The position numbers were made by a program, and so were the translations under genes. A DNA stretch of 44,823 bases from Pseudomonadota bacterium (GTDB taxonomy: Bacteria > Pseudomonadota > Gammaproteobacteria > Burkholderiales > Burkholderiaceae_C), in the NCBI GenBank assembly GCA_029779845.1, contig JAKOZT010000022.1:1-44823 (forward strand), read 5' to 3'. Shown here piece after piece: positions 9,418 through 17,892 of the stretch. The notes under the pieces are model-generated. The model had not been told where the DNA came from and did no database searches. It saw only the letters and a list, made by a program, of their open reading frames with translations. Numbering within the stretch: position 1 is the first letter of the stretch; each line of letters opens with the position of its first letter.

Positions 9418-10599
9418 GCCGGCGCCCAAGGCACGCGCGCAGGCGGCGGCGCTGGCCCAGGCCCACTGGAAGTTGTAACCGCCGAGCCAGCCGGTCACGT
9501 CGACCACCTCGCCGATGAAGTGCAGGCCTGGGACGAGACGGCTTTCCAGGGTCTGCTGGTTCAGCTCGCGCGTGTTGACGCCGCCCAGCGTCACCTCGGC
9601 CTTGCGGTAGCCCTCGCTGCCATCGGGCGTGATCTGCCAGCCTTGCAGGCTTGCGGCGAGCGCGCGCAGCTCGGCGTCGCGCATCTCGGCCAGCGCCCGG
9701 GCCGCCCAGCCGGGGCGGGCGGCCAGCCAGGCCTCGGCCAGCCGGCGCGGCAGGCGCTCGGCCAGTTCGCTGCCGAGCTGGCGGCGCGAGCCGGGCTTGG
9801 CGGCGAGCAGCTCCTCGGCGAGGTCGTGGCCGGGCGCGAGGTCGAGGCTCAGCGGCTCGCCTTCGTGCCAGTAGCTGGAGGCTTGCAGCACCGCCGGGCC
9901 CGACAGGCCGCGGTGCGTGAAGAGCAGGTCTTCGACGAAGCGCCCGCGCCCCTTGCCGCTGCCGGCGGCGATGCCGACTTCCAGCGAGATGCCGGCCAGC
10001 GGCACGAAGGGCGCCCAGTCGGACGGCGCGAAGGTCAGCGGCACCAGGCCGGGGCGCGTGGGTACGAGGCGGTGGCCGAACTGCGCCGCGAGGCGATGGC
10101 CGAAGTCGCTCGCGCCGATCTTCGGGATCGAGAGCCCGCCGGTGGCGACGACCAGCTTGCGCGCGCGCATCGTCCCGCCGTCGCTGTCCAGCTCGAAGCC
10201 GTCGCCGGCGCGCCGCACCGCCTTCACCGCGCAGGGCTGGCGGCGCTCGACGCCGCCGGCCGCGCACTCGGCCAGCAGCATCCCGATGATGTCCTCGGCC
10301 GAGCGGTCGCAGAACAGCTGGCCCTTGTGCTTCTCGTGCCAGGGAATGCGATGGCGCTCGACCAGCGCGATGAAGTCGGCCGGCGTGTAGCGCGCCAGCG
10401 CCGAGCGGCAGAAGTGCGGGTTCTCGGAGAGGAACTGCGCCGGCGTCGCGTCGCGGTTGGTGAAGTTGCAGCGCCCGCCGCCCGAGATGCGGATCTTCTC
10501 CGCCACCTTGGCCGCATGGTCGAGCAGCAGCACGCGCGCGCCGAGCTGCCCGGCCATCGCCGCGCAGTGAAGGCCGGCCGCTCCCGCGCCGACGATCAC
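9391..10599 (-). CDS. BaiN/HI0933-family FAD-dependent oxidoreductase
   Basis: The protein (402 residues from the GTG at 10599) has the FAD-binding motif IVGAGAAG at its extreme N-terminus, EKIRISGGGRCNFTN, and a C-terminal GEVVDVTGWLGGYNFQWAWA, all hallmarks of the HI0933/BaiN flavoprotein family. Physiological substrates are unknown for most members. The GTG start leaves no residues before the first FAD strand. In-frame codons reading SSASDFDA lie just upstream, beginning after a CTG at 10626 that overlaps the stop of the preceding gene, so the true N-terminus may be nine residues longer. Confidence 0.9.
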   Translation of the reverse strand: MIVGAGAAGLHCAAMAGQLGARVLLLDHAAKVAEKIRISGGGRCNFTNRDATPAQFLSENPHFCRSALARYTPADFIALVERHRIPWHEKHKGQLFCDRSAEDIIGMLLAECAAGGVERRQPCAVKAVRRAGDGFELDSDGGTMRARKLVVATGGLSIPKIGASDFGHRLAAQFGHRLVPTRPGLVPLTFAPSDWAPFVPLAGISLEVGIAAGSGKGRGRFVEDLLFTHRGLSGPAVLQASSYWHEGEPLSLDLAPGHDLAEELLAAKPGSRRQLGSELAERLPRRLAEAWLAARPGWAARALAEMRDAELRALAASLQGWQITPDGSEGYRKAEVTLGGVNTRELNQQTLESRLVPGLHFIGEVVDVTGWLGGYNFQWAWASAAACARALGAGLQSPASGI

Positions 10600-10622
10600 T
10601 GCATCGAAGTCGCTCGCGCTGC

Positions 10623-11765
10623 TCAGGGTTGATATTTCCAGGCGCCGTTGACGATCTTCACCATCACGTAGGCGCGCTGGTCCAGGCCGAGGTGGTCGGT
10701 GGGCGACATCGTGAAGATGCCGTGCGCGCCCGGCACGTCCTTCACCTGCTCGATGGCGTCGCGCAGCGCGGCGCGGAACTCGGCGGTGCCGGGCTTGGCC
10801 TTCTTCAGCGCCGCCGGCACGGCGGCGGCCATCAAGAGGCCGGTGTCCCAGGCGTGCGCGCCGAAGGTCGAGACGCTGCCCTTGCCGTGCGCCGCCTCGT
10901 AGGCCTGCACATAGGCCATCGCCGACTTCTTGACCGGGTGCGACGCGGGCAGCTGGTCGGCCACCAGCACCGGGCCGGAGGGCAGGAAGGTGTCGTCGAC
11001 GTCCTTGCCGCCCACGCGCAGGAAGTCGGCGTTGGCCACGCCGTGCGTCTGGTAGTACCTGCCGGTGTAGCCGCGCTCCTTGAGCGTCTTCTGCGGCAGC
11101 GCCGCCGGCGTGCCCGAGCCGGCCACCAGCACCGCGTCGGGCTTGGCGGCCATGATCTTCAGCACCTGGCCGGTGACGGCGGTGTCGGTGCGCGCATAGC
11201 GTTCGTTGGCGACGATCTGGATGCCCTTGATCGCGGCGACCTTGGCGAATTCGCCGTACCAGCCCTCGCCGTAGGCGTCGGCAAAGCCGATGAAGCCGAC
11301 CGTCTTGACGCCGTTGTCGGCCATGTGCGTGACGATCGCCAGCGACATCATGATGTCGTTCTGCGGCGTCTTGAAGACCCAGCGCTTCTTGGCGTCGACC
11401 GGCTCGACGATGCGCGCCGAGGCGGCCATCGAGATCATCGGCACCTGCGCCTCGGCCACCACGTCGATCATCGCCAGCGAGTTCGGCGTGACGGTCGAGC
11501 CGAGCACGACGTCGACCTTGTCCTCGGTGATCAGCTTGCGCGTGTTGGCCACGGCCTTGGTGGTGTCGGAGCCGTCGTCGAGCACGATGTACTCGATCTT
11601 CTGCCCGGCGATGGTCTTGGGCATCAGCTCGATGGTGTTCTTCTCGGGGATGCCGAGCGAGGCCGCCGGCCCGGTGGCCGAGACCGTGACGCCGACCTTG
11701 ATCTGGGCCTGGGCGGCGCCGGCCATCGTGAGCGCTGCGACGAGCAGCAGTCGCTGGAACTTCAT
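10623..11765 (-). CDS. ABC transporter substrate-binding protein (amino acid/aromatic acid type)
   Basis: The 380-residue protein has a signal peptide (MKFQRLLLVAALTMAGAAQA) and the type I periplasmic fold of the branched-chain amino acid binding family (KVGVTVSATGPAASLGIPEK, GFADAYGEGWYGEF, GAHAWDTGLLMAAAV). Such proteins also bind aromatic acids. No permease or ATPase gene is adjacent, so it is an orphan here. AAGGAG seven bases before the ATG fixes the start. It lies 55 bases after paaR, with a palindrome related to the one before paaG in the gap, suggesting PaaR control and a role in uptake of phenylacetate or a precursor; that role is inferred. Confidence 0.85.
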   Translation of the reverse strand: MKFQRLLLVAALTMAGAAQAQIKVGVTVSATGPAASLGIPEKNTIELMPKTIAGQKIEYIVLDDGSDTTKAVANTRKLITEDKVDVVLGSTVTPNSLAMIDVVAEAQVPMISMAASARIVEPVDAKKRWVFKTPQNDIMMSLAIVTHMADNGVKTVGFIGFADAYGEGWYGEFAKVAAIKGIQIVANERYARTDTAVTGQVLKIMAAKPDAVLVAGSGTPAALPQKTLKERGYTGRYYQTHGVANADFLRVGGKDVDDTFLPSGPVLVADQLPASHPVKKSAMAYVQAYEAAHGKGSVSTFGAHAWDTGLLMAAAVPAALKKAKPGTAEFRAALRDAIEQVKDVPGAHGIFTMSPTDHLGLDQRAYVMVKIVNGAWKYQP

Positions 11766-11800
11766 CTTCTGTCTCCTTGAGAGCGGGGTGCGGAAAATTA

Positions 11801-11816
11801 TCGACTGATCGGTCGA
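11801..11816 (-). promoter_or_regulatory. Probable PaaR operator before the binding-protein gene
   Basis: TCGACTGATCGGTCGA is a 16-bp palindrome with one mismatched pair. It matches the core of the larger palindrome before paaG. On the minus strand it overlaps a -10-like GATAAT (11802-11797), 36 bases before the ATG, which is a good place for repression. Confidence 0.65.
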
Positions 11817-11820
11817 CGAA

Positions 11821-12447
11821 TCAGTCCCGGGCTTCTACCAGCACGGCGGCCGGCGCCTGCACGGCGCCGAGCCCGCCGAGGAACAGGTCGGCGACGATGG
11901 GCGCCATGTCGTCGTGCGCCAGCGCGCCGTTCGGCTTCAGCCAGGTGAACATCCAGTTGATCATGCCGAACAGCAGCATGGTCAGCGGCTTGGCGAGCGC
12001 GGCGCGCGCCAGTTCGGGGCGCGCCTGGCCGATCGCGACGGCGAAGGCGGCCACCACGGCGCGCTCCTTCTTCAGCACGCGGCTGCGGTCGCGCGCCTCG
12101 AGGAACTTCACGTCCTGCGTCAGCACGCCGTGGTCGTGGCGCGCCTGCGCGTACTCGTGCACGAAGCGGCGGATCAGCTCGCGCAGCCGCGCCGGCGCGG
12201 GCAGGCGCAGCGCCTCGACCTCGCCGATGATCGCCTCGAGCCGGGTGACGTGGCCCTCCGTGATCTCGCGCAGCAGCTCGTACTTGTCGTCGACGTAGTG
12301 GTACAGCAGCGCCTTGGAGATGCCGCACTCGCGCGCCAGGTCGCTCATCGAGGTGCCGGGGTAGCCCCGCTGCGCGAACAGCCGGGCGGCGGTGCGCACG
12401 ATGGTCTCGCGGTTCAGCTCGTAGTCGGCGGAGCGTGCGCGTGCCAT
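11821..12447 (-). CDS. paaR: TetR-family regulator, probable PaaR
   Basis: The 208-residue protein has an N-terminal TetR helix-turn-helix (RETIVRTAARLFAQRGYPGT, then MSDLARECGISKALLYHYV) and a helical ligand domain of TetR type. TetR-type PaaR repressors of the Burkholderiales respond to phenylacetyl-CoA and control paa genes. This gene starts 19 bases after paaE in the same direction and would be the ninth gene of the paa operon, which gives autoregulation through the operator at 18732-18759. The ligand is inferred from family and place. Confidence 0.82.
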   Translation of the reverse strand: MARARSADYELNRETIVRTAARLFAQRGYPGTSMSDLARECGISKALLYHYVDDKYELLREITEGHVTRLEAIIGEVEALRLPAPARLRELIRRFVHEYAQARHDHGVLTQDVKFLEARDRSRVLKKERAVVAAFAVAIGQARPELARAALAKPLTMLLFGMINWMFTWLKPNGALAHDDMAPIVADLFLGGLGAVQAPAAVLVEARD

Positions 12448-12466
12448 GCGGGTGCCGTCCGATGCC

Positions 12467-13531
12467 TCAGCGCTCGTCCAGCGTGATGGTCACGCTGTCG
12501 GTGGTCGGGTGCGCCTGGCAGCACAGCACGAAGCCCTGCGCCACCTCGGCCTCGGTGAGCGCGAGGTTGCGGTCCATGCGCACCTGGCCGTCCAGCACCT
12601 TGCCCTTGCAGGTGGAGCACACGCCGGCCTTGCAGGCGTAGGGCACGTCCAGGCCCATGCGGCGCGCGGCGTCGAGGATGGACAGGTCGGACAGGCGGAA
12701 CTCGACCTCGCGCGTCAGGCCGTCCATCACCAGCGCGACCTTGGCGTGGTCGGCATCGCCTTCTTCGACGTGGTGCGCTTCGGCGGCGTTGACGTCGCCG
12801 AAGCGCTCGACGTGGATGTGTCCCGCACCGAGACCGGATTTTTCGAGCGCCGCGACCGCGCCGTCGAGCATGCCCGCCGGCCCGCAGACGAAGGCTTCGT
12901 CGACGCCCTCGGCCGGCACCAGCGTGCGCAGGAATTCGCCGACGCGCTCCTCGTCGAGCCGGCCGTTGAAGAGCGGCGCATCCTGGGCCTCGCGCGAGAA
13001 CACCGGCAGCAGCGTGAAGCGTTGCAGGTAGCGGTCCTTCAGGTCTTCCAGCTCTTCCTTGAACATCATCGTCGCGACGCGCCGGTTGCCGTAGACCAGC
13101 GTGCAGCGCGTCCTGGGCTCGCGCGCCAGCAGCGTGCGGATCAGCGACAGCATCGGCGTGATGCCGCTGCCCGCGGCGATGAAGAGCAGGTGGCGCTGCG
13201 CCGTCGGGTCGGCGGCCAGCGTGAAGCGGCCCTGCGGCGGCATCACCTGCAGGCTCTGGCCGCTGGCGAGCTGCTGCGCCGCCCAGCCGGAGAAGGCGCC
13301 GCCGGGCAGCAAGCGGATGCCGACGCGCATCTCGCCGTCGCCGGGTGCGCTGCAAATCGAATACGAGCGGCGCAGGTCTTCGCCGTTCACGTCGGCGCGC
13401 AGCGTCAGGTACTGGCCGGGCTCGAAGGCGAAAGCCTCGCGCAGCGGCTCGGGCACGCCGAAGCCGACCACCAGCGCATCGGCATCGCGCGCCACGCTCT
13501 TCACCGGCAGGGAATGGAATTGCAGGCTCAT
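12467..13531 (-). CDS. paaE: Phenylacetyl-CoA epoxidase reductase subunit PaaE
   Basis: The 354-residue flavoprotein moves electrons from NADPH to the PaaABC oxygenase. It has an FAD domain (RRSYSICSAP), an NAD(P) domain (GSGITPMLS, AFVCGPAGML) and a C-terminal plant-type [2Fe-2S] ferredoxin (CKAGVCSTC with a distal Cys in VLCCQAHP). This domain order and length are those of PaaE. It lies 7 bases after paaD. Confidence 0.97.
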   Translation of the reverse strand: MSLQFHSLPVKSVARDADALVVGFGVPEPLREAFAFEPGQYLTLRADVNGEDLRRSYSICSAPGDGEMRVGIRLLPGGAFSGWAAQQLASGQSLQVMPPQGRFTLAADPTAQRHLLFIAAGSGITPMLSLIRTLLAREPRTRCTLVYGNRRVATMMFKEELEDLKDRYLQRFTLLPVFSREAQDAPLFNGRLDEERVGEFLRTLVPAEGVDEAFVCGPAGMLDGAVAALEKSGLGAGHIHVERFGDVNAAEAHHVEEGDADHAKVALVMDGLTREVEFRLSDLSILDAARRMGLDVPYACKAGVCSTCKGKVLDGQVRMDRNLALTEAEVAQGFVLCCQAHPTTDSVTITLDER

Positions 13532-13538
13532 GATGGGT

Positions 13539-14024
13539 TCAGATCGGCTTGAAGTGTTCGAAGGGTTCGAGGCAGTCCAGACAACGATGCAAGGCTTTGC
13601 ACGCCGTCGCGCCGAAGGCCGACAGCCGCTGCGTGTTCAGGCTGCCGCAGCGCGGGCAGGCGATGTTCTTCGGGTGGAAGTGCAGCGTCTGCGCATCGGC
13701 CGCGCGCAGGTGCGGCGGCGCGATGCCGTAGGCGCGCAGGCGCTCGGCGGCTTCGGGCGTGATCCAGTCGCTGGTCCAGGGCGGGTCCAGCGTGGTGGTG
13801 ACCTTCACCTCGCGCGCGCCGGCCTTCTTCAAGGCCTCGATCACCGCGGCCTGGATCACCTCGGTGGCCGGGCAGCCGGAGTAGGTGGGCGTCAGCGTCA
13901 CCGCCACCGCGTCGTCGCCGGCCACGTCGACCGCGCGCACGATGCCCAGGTCGACCACCGAGAGCACCGGCACCTCGGGGTCGGGCACCTGCGCGAGCGT
14001 CGCCCAGGCCTGCGCGGTGTTCAT
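13539..14024 (-). CDS. paaD: PaaD, Fe-S assembly factor for the epoxidase
   Basis: The 161-residue protein begins with a MIP18/DUF59 domain (VPDPEVPVLSVVDLGIVRAV, TPTYSGCPATEVI) and ends in a Cys-rich zinc- or iron-binding region (CPRCGSLNTQRLSAFG, then CKALHRCLDCLEPFEHFKPI). PaaD is needed for maturation of the PaaABCE system, probably of the PaaE cluster. Its start overlaps the paaC stop as TGATG. Confidence 0.95.
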   Translation of the reverse strand: MNTAQAWATLAQVPDPEVPVLSVVDLGIVRAVDVAGDDAVAVTLTPTYSGCPATEVIQAAVIEALKKAGAREVKVTTTLDPPWTSDWITPEAAERLRAYGIAPPHLRAADAQTLHFHPKNIACPRCGSLNTQRLSAFGATACKALHRCLDCLEPFEHFKPI

Positions 14025-14773
14025 CACCAGGCCGCTCCGGGGAAGCTGCGCGGCAGTGTCTGCATCTCGGCGAGCAGAAAGCCCATGTGCTCGCTGTGCA
14101 CGCCGCGCTTGCCGGTGGAGCGGAAGGGCGTGTCGGCCAGCGGCGTCAGGTTCGCCGCGGCGAACACCGGCTGCAACTCGGCCAGCCAGGCGTCTTTCAG
14201 CGTGCTCCAGGCCGGGCCGAGGCCGCTGCTCTGCGCTGCTGCATCGGTGGCATCGTCGGCGAACCACTCGGCCGCGTAGGGCCACAGCAGGTTCAGCGCG
14301 TCGTGCATGCGGCGCGCCGATTCGTCGGTGCCGTCGCCCAGCCGCACCACCCAGTCGCCGCTGTGCTGCTGGTGGTAGCGCACTTCCTTGAGCGTCTTGG
14401 CGGCGATCGCGGCGAGCTGCGCGTTCGACGAGGTCGCCAGCGCCCGGCACAGCACCTTCATGAAGCTGGCCCACAGGAACACGCGCAGCACCGTGCGCGC
14501 GAAGTCGCCGTTGGGCAGCTCCAGCATCGTCACGTTGCGGTAGTCGCGCTCGTCGCGCAGGAAGGCCATGGCGTCCTCGCCGCGCCCGCGGCCTTCGATC
14601 TCGCCGGCCAGCGTCAGCAGCGCGCGCGCCTGCCCGATGTGGTCGAGCGCCACGTTGGTCAGCGCGATGTCTTCTTCGATGATGGGCGCGTGGCCGCACC
14701 ATTCGCCCAGGCGCTGGCCGTGGATCAGGCAGGCGTCTGCGATGCGCAGGATGTAGTCGAGCTTGGCGTCCAT
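14024..14773 (-). CDS. paaC: Phenylacetyl-CoA epoxidase structural subunit PaaC
   Basis: The 249-residue ferritin-like helical protein (YILRIADACLIHGQRLGEWC, DIALTNVALDHIGQARALL, VRYHQQHSGDWVVRLGDGT) is the non-catalytic partner of PaaA. It stabilises the catalytic heterodimer and docks to PaaB and PaaE. Both ends overlap neighbouring genes as TGATG, which indicates tight co-translation of paaB, paaC and paaD. Confidence 0.96.
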   Translation of the reverse strand: MDAKLDYILRIADACLIHGQRLGEWCGHAPIIEEDIALTNVALDHIGQARALLTLAGEIEGRGRGEDAMAFLRDERDYRNVTMLELPNGDFARTVLRVFLWASFMKVLCRALATSSNAQLAAIAAKTLKEVRYHQQHSGDWVVRLGDGTDESARRMHDALNLLWPYAAEWFADDATDAAAQSSGLGPAWSTLKDAWLAELQPVFAAANLTPLADTPFRSTGKRGVHSEHMGFLLAEMQTLPRSFPGAAW

Positions 14774-15066
14774 CACATGTGGTCCACGTCGGCCGGCAGC
14801 TTGTAGAAGGTCGGATGCCGGTAGACCTTGTCTTCGGCCGGCTCGAAGAACACGTCCTTGGTGTCGGGGTCGCTCGCGACGATCTGCTCCGAGCGCACCA
14901 CCCAGATGCTCGCGCCCTCCTGGCGGCGCGTGTAGACGTCGCGCGCCATCTGGATCGCCATCGCCGCGTCGCTCGCGTGCAGGCTGCCGCAGTGTTTGTG
15001 GTCCAGCCCGCTCTTGCTGCGCACGAACACTTCCCACAGGGGCCATTCATTCCGTTCGGTGCTCAT
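14773..15066 (-). CDS. paaB: Phenylacetyl-CoA epoxidase small subunit PaaB
   Basis: The 97-residue protein shows the PaaB pattern WPLWEVFVRSKSGLDHKHCG and DAAMAIQMARDVYTRRQEG, and ends PTFYKLPADVDHM. PaaB bridges PaaAC heterodimers into the larger complex. It starts one base after the paaA stop. Confidence 0.97.
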   Translation of the reverse strand: MSTERNEWPLWEVFVRSKSGLDHKHCGSLHASDAAMAIQMARDVYTRRQEGASIWVVRSEQIVASDPDTKDVFFEPAEDKVYRHPTFYKLPADVDHM

Positions 15067-15067
15067 G

Positions 15068-16078
15068 TCATGCCGCCTTCGTCTTGAGTTGCTTCTTGCG
15101 TTCGTGCGCGATCGCCGCCTCGCGCACCCATTCGCCGTCGTCCCAGGCCTTGACGCGATCGGCGAGGCGCTCGCGGTTGCAGGGGCCGTGGCCGTTGACG
15201 ACGTTCCAGAACTCGTCCCAGTCGATCGCGCCGTGGTCGTACGAGCCGCGCGCCTCGTTCCATTTCAGATCCGGGTCGGGCAGCGTCACGCCCAGCACGC
15301 CGGCCTGCTGCACGGTGGCGTCGATGAACTTCTGGCGCAGATCGTCGTTGCTGATGCGCTTGATGCCCCAGCGCATCGACTGCGTGCTGTGCGTCGATTC
15401 CGCATCCGGCGGGCCGAACATCATCAGGCTGGGCCACCACCAGCGGTTCACCGCGTCCTGCACCATCGCGCGCTGCGCCTCGGTGCCCTGGCTCATCATC
15501 ACGTGCAGCGCGTCGAAGCCCTGGCGCTGGTGGAAGGACTCCTCCTTGCAGATGCGCACCATCGCGCGCGCATACGGCCCGTAGGAGCAGCGGCACAGCG
15601 GCACCTGGTTCATGATCGCCGCGCCGTCGACCAGCCAGCCGATCACGCCCACGTCGGCCCAGTTCAGCGTCGGGTAGTTGAAGATCGAGCTGTACTTGGC
15701 GCGGCCGCTGTGCAGCGCGTCGAGCAGCTCGTCGCGCGACACGCCCAGCGTCTCGGCGGCGGCGTAGAGGTACAGGCCGTGGCCGCCTTCGTCCTGGATC
15801 TTCGCCAGCAGGATCGCCTTGCGCTTGAGCGTGGGCGCGCGCGTCACCCAGTTGCCCTCGGGCAGCATGCCGACGATCTCGGAGTGCGCGTGCTGGCTGA
15901 TCTGCCGCACCAGCGTCTTGCGGTAGTGCTCGGGCATCCAGTCCTTGGCCTCGATGAACTCGCCGGCGTCGATGCGCGCCTCGAAGGCGGCTTCGCGCGC
16001 TTGTTCCTCGGGCGTCTTGACCGCCTGCACCTGGCCCTTGGCCTCGCGGGCCATCGTGTCCATCGCTTGCGTGTACAT
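15068..16078 (-). CDS. paaA: Phenylacetyl-CoA epoxidase catalytic subunit PaaA
   Basis: The 336-residue di-iron oxygenase subunit carries ligand motifs of the bacterial multicomponent monooxygenase fold: Glu67 in HAHSE, Glu97 and His100 in QDEGGH, and Glu180 with His183 in EESFH. With the other Paa subunits it forms the 1,2-epoxide of phenylacetyl-CoA. Ligand numbers are my reading of the motifs. The gene is 12 bases after paaK; a second in-frame Met lies five codons in. Confidence 0.98.
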   Translation of the reverse strand: MYTQAMDTMAREAKGQVQAVKTPEEQAREAAFEARIDAGEFIEAKDWMPEHYRKTLVRQISQHAHSEIVGMLPEGNWVTRAPTLKRKAILLAKIQDEGGHGLYLYAAAETLGVSRDELLDALHSGRAKYSSIFNYPTLNWADVGVIGWLVDGAAIMNQVPLCRCSYGPYARAMVRICKEESFHQRQGFDALHVMMSQGTEAQRAMVQDAVNRWWWPSLMMFGPPDAESTHSTQSMRWGIKRISNDDLRQKFIDATVQQAGVLGVTLPDPDLKWNEARGSYDHGAIDWDEFWNVVNGHGPCNRERLADRVKAWDDGEWVREAAIAHERKKQLKTKAA

Positions 16079-16090
16079 GCTTTGCTCTCC

Positions 16091-17410
16091 TCAGCCTTTG
16101 GGCCGTTGGTCGATGACGCGGCGCGCCTTGCCCACCAGCGTGCGCTCGATCGAGTCGGGCAGGCCGACGTCGACCTCGGCGCTCACGCCCACCAGCGTCT
16201 TGATGCGGTGCTGCAGCCACTCGCCGATCTCGCGCCGCTCGGCGGTGCCGGCCACGCCCGCGTCGGGCCGCACCTCGCAGCGCACGGTGACGTGGTCGAG
16301 GTGGCCGTTGCGCGTGACGATCAGCTGGTACTGGCCGCTCAACTGCTGGTTGGCGAGGATCAGCTCCTCGATCTGCGTCGGGAAGACGTTGACGCCGCGG
16401 ATGATCAGCATGTCGTCGCTGCGCCCGACGATCTTGCCGATGCGGCGCATGCTGCGCGCGGTGGGCGGCAAGAGGCGCGTCAGGTCGCGCGTGCGGTAGC
16501 GCACCACCGGCAGCGCTTCCTTGGTCAGCGTGGTGAAGACCAGCTCGCCTTCCGAGCCGTCGGGCAGCACCTCGCCGGTGTCGGGGTCGATGATCTCGGG
16601 GTAGAAGTGGTCCTCCCAGATCACCGGGCCGTCCTTGGCCTCGATGCATTCGTTGGCCACGCCCGGACCCATCACTTCGGAGAGGCCGTAGATGTCCACC
16701 GCGTCGATGCCGGCGCTGTCCTCGATGTCGCGCCGCATCGCCTCGGTCCAGGGCTCGGCGCCGAAGATGCCGACCTTGATCGACATCCCGCGCGGATCCA
16801 GCCCCTGGCGCCGGAACTCCTCGACGATCACCTGCATGTAGCTGGGCGTGACCATGATGATGTCGGGCTCGAAGTCGCGGATCAGCTGCACCTGCTTCTC
16901 GGTCTGCCCGCCCGACATCGGGATCACCGTGCAGCCTAGCCTCTCGGCGCCGTAGTGCGCGCCCAGCCCGCCGGTGAACAGGCCGTAGCCGTAGGCCACG
17001 TGCACGATGTCGCCGCGCCGGCCGCCGGCGGCGCGGATCGAGCGCGCGACCAGATCGGCCCAGCGGTCGATGTCGCCCTGCGTGTAGCCGACCACCGTCG
17101 GCTTGCCGGTCGTGCCCGACGAGGCATGCACACGTGCCACCTGCTCGCGCGGCACCGCGAACATGCCGAAGGGGTAGTTCTCGCGCAGATCCTTCTTGGT
17201 GGTGAAGGGGAACTTCGAAAGGTCGGCAAGCGACTTCAGGTCGTCCGGATGCACGCCCTTGGCGTCGAACGCGCGCTTGTAGTGCGGCACGTTGTCGTAG
17301 GCGTGGCGCAGCGACCACTTCAGGCGCTGCAACTGCAAGGCCAGCAGTTCGTCGCGGCTGGCGGTCTCGATCGGTTCGAGGTCACCGGGGGCGGGGCGCT
17401 TGACGGGCAT
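16091..17410 (-). CDS. paaK: Phenylacetate-CoA ligase PaaK
   Basis: The 439-residue adenylate-forming enzyme activates phenylacetate with ATP and CoA. It shows the AMP-binding loop ASSGTTGKPTVVGYT, IYGLSEVMGPGV, YRTRDLTRLL and GRSDDMLIIRGVNVFPTQIE, as in aerobic PaaK. Length is typical. It starts 25 bases after paaI on the same strand and supplies the substrate for PaaABCE. Confidence 0.98.
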   Translation of the reverse strand: MPVKRPAPGDLEPIETASRDELLALQLQRLKWSLRHAYDNVPHYKRAFDAKGVHPDDLKSLADLSKFPFTTKKDLRENYPFGMFAVPREQVARVHASSGTTGKPTVVGYTQGDIDRWADLVARSIRAAGGRRGDIVHVAYGYGLFTGGLGAHYGAERLGCTVIPMSGGQTEKQVQLIRDFEPDIIMVTPSYMQVIVEEFRRQGLDPRGMSIKVGIFGAEPWTEAMRRDIEDSAGIDAVDIYGLSEVMGPGVANECIEAKDGPVIWEDHFYPEIIDPDTGEVLPDGSEGELVFTTLTKEALPVVRYRTRDLTRLLPPTARSMRRIGKIVGRSDDMLIIRGVNVFPTQIEELILANQQLSGQYQLIVTRNGHLDHVTVRCEVRPDAGVAGTAERREIGEWLQHRIKTLVGVSAEVDVGLPDSIERTLVGKARRVIDQRPKG

Positions 17411-17435
17411 GTCGTGTTGTCTCCGTAGGGGCGAG

Positions 17436-17882
17436 TCAGATCGCGACGACCTGCTTGCCCTTCAATCGGTACGAGCGGCCGCGGAACACCGCGATGCGCT
17501 CGCCGCTGGGGTTGGTCACATCGATGTCGTAGATGCCCATGCGCGCGCCTTGCGAGACCACGCGCGCGCTGGCAGTGAGCTGCTCTCCGGCGCGCGCCGG
17601 GCCGAGCAGGTCGACCTCGAAGCCGGAGGCCACCGTCATCTCGTTGTAGGAGTTGCAGGCGTAGGCGAAGGCCATGTCGGCCAGCGTGGCGATCAGCCCA
17701 CCCTGGCAGATGCCGAAGCCGTTGAGCATGTCCTCGCGCACCGTCATCGTCACGCTGGCGTGGCCGGGCGAGACGGCGCTGATTTCCATGCCAAGGGCGT
17801 GCGCCGCCTTGTCGGTGGCGAACATCGTGTCGCGCACGCGCTCGGCGAGGTGCTGGGCGTCGCTGTAGCTGTGGTCCTTCAT
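17436..17882 (-). CDS. paaI: Hotdog-fold thioesterase PaaI
   Basis: The 148-residue protein fits the PaaI hotdog family: NGFGICQGGLIATLADMAFA and YACNS, then the central-strand pattern GARMGIYDIDVTN. PaaI hydrolyses ring-epoxide CoA thioesters to relieve toxicity and recover CoA. The usual HGG at the active-site helix reads QGG here. The catalytic Asp (ATLAD) is present. It lies 10 bases after paaG. Confidence 0.94.
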   Translation of the reverse strand: MKDHSYSDAQHLAERVRDTMFATDKAAHALGMEISAVSPGHASVTMTVREDMLNGFGICQGGLIATLADMAFAYACNSYNEMTVASGFEVDLLGPARAGEQLTASARVVSQGARMGIYDIDVTNPSGERIAVFRGRSYRLKGKQVVAI

Positions 17883-17892
17883 GTTCGACGGC

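Noticed and set aside
14996..16939. Long plus-strand open frame opposite paaA and paaK
   Set aside because: It is a shadow of two well-supported enzymes with conserved motifs on the minus strand.
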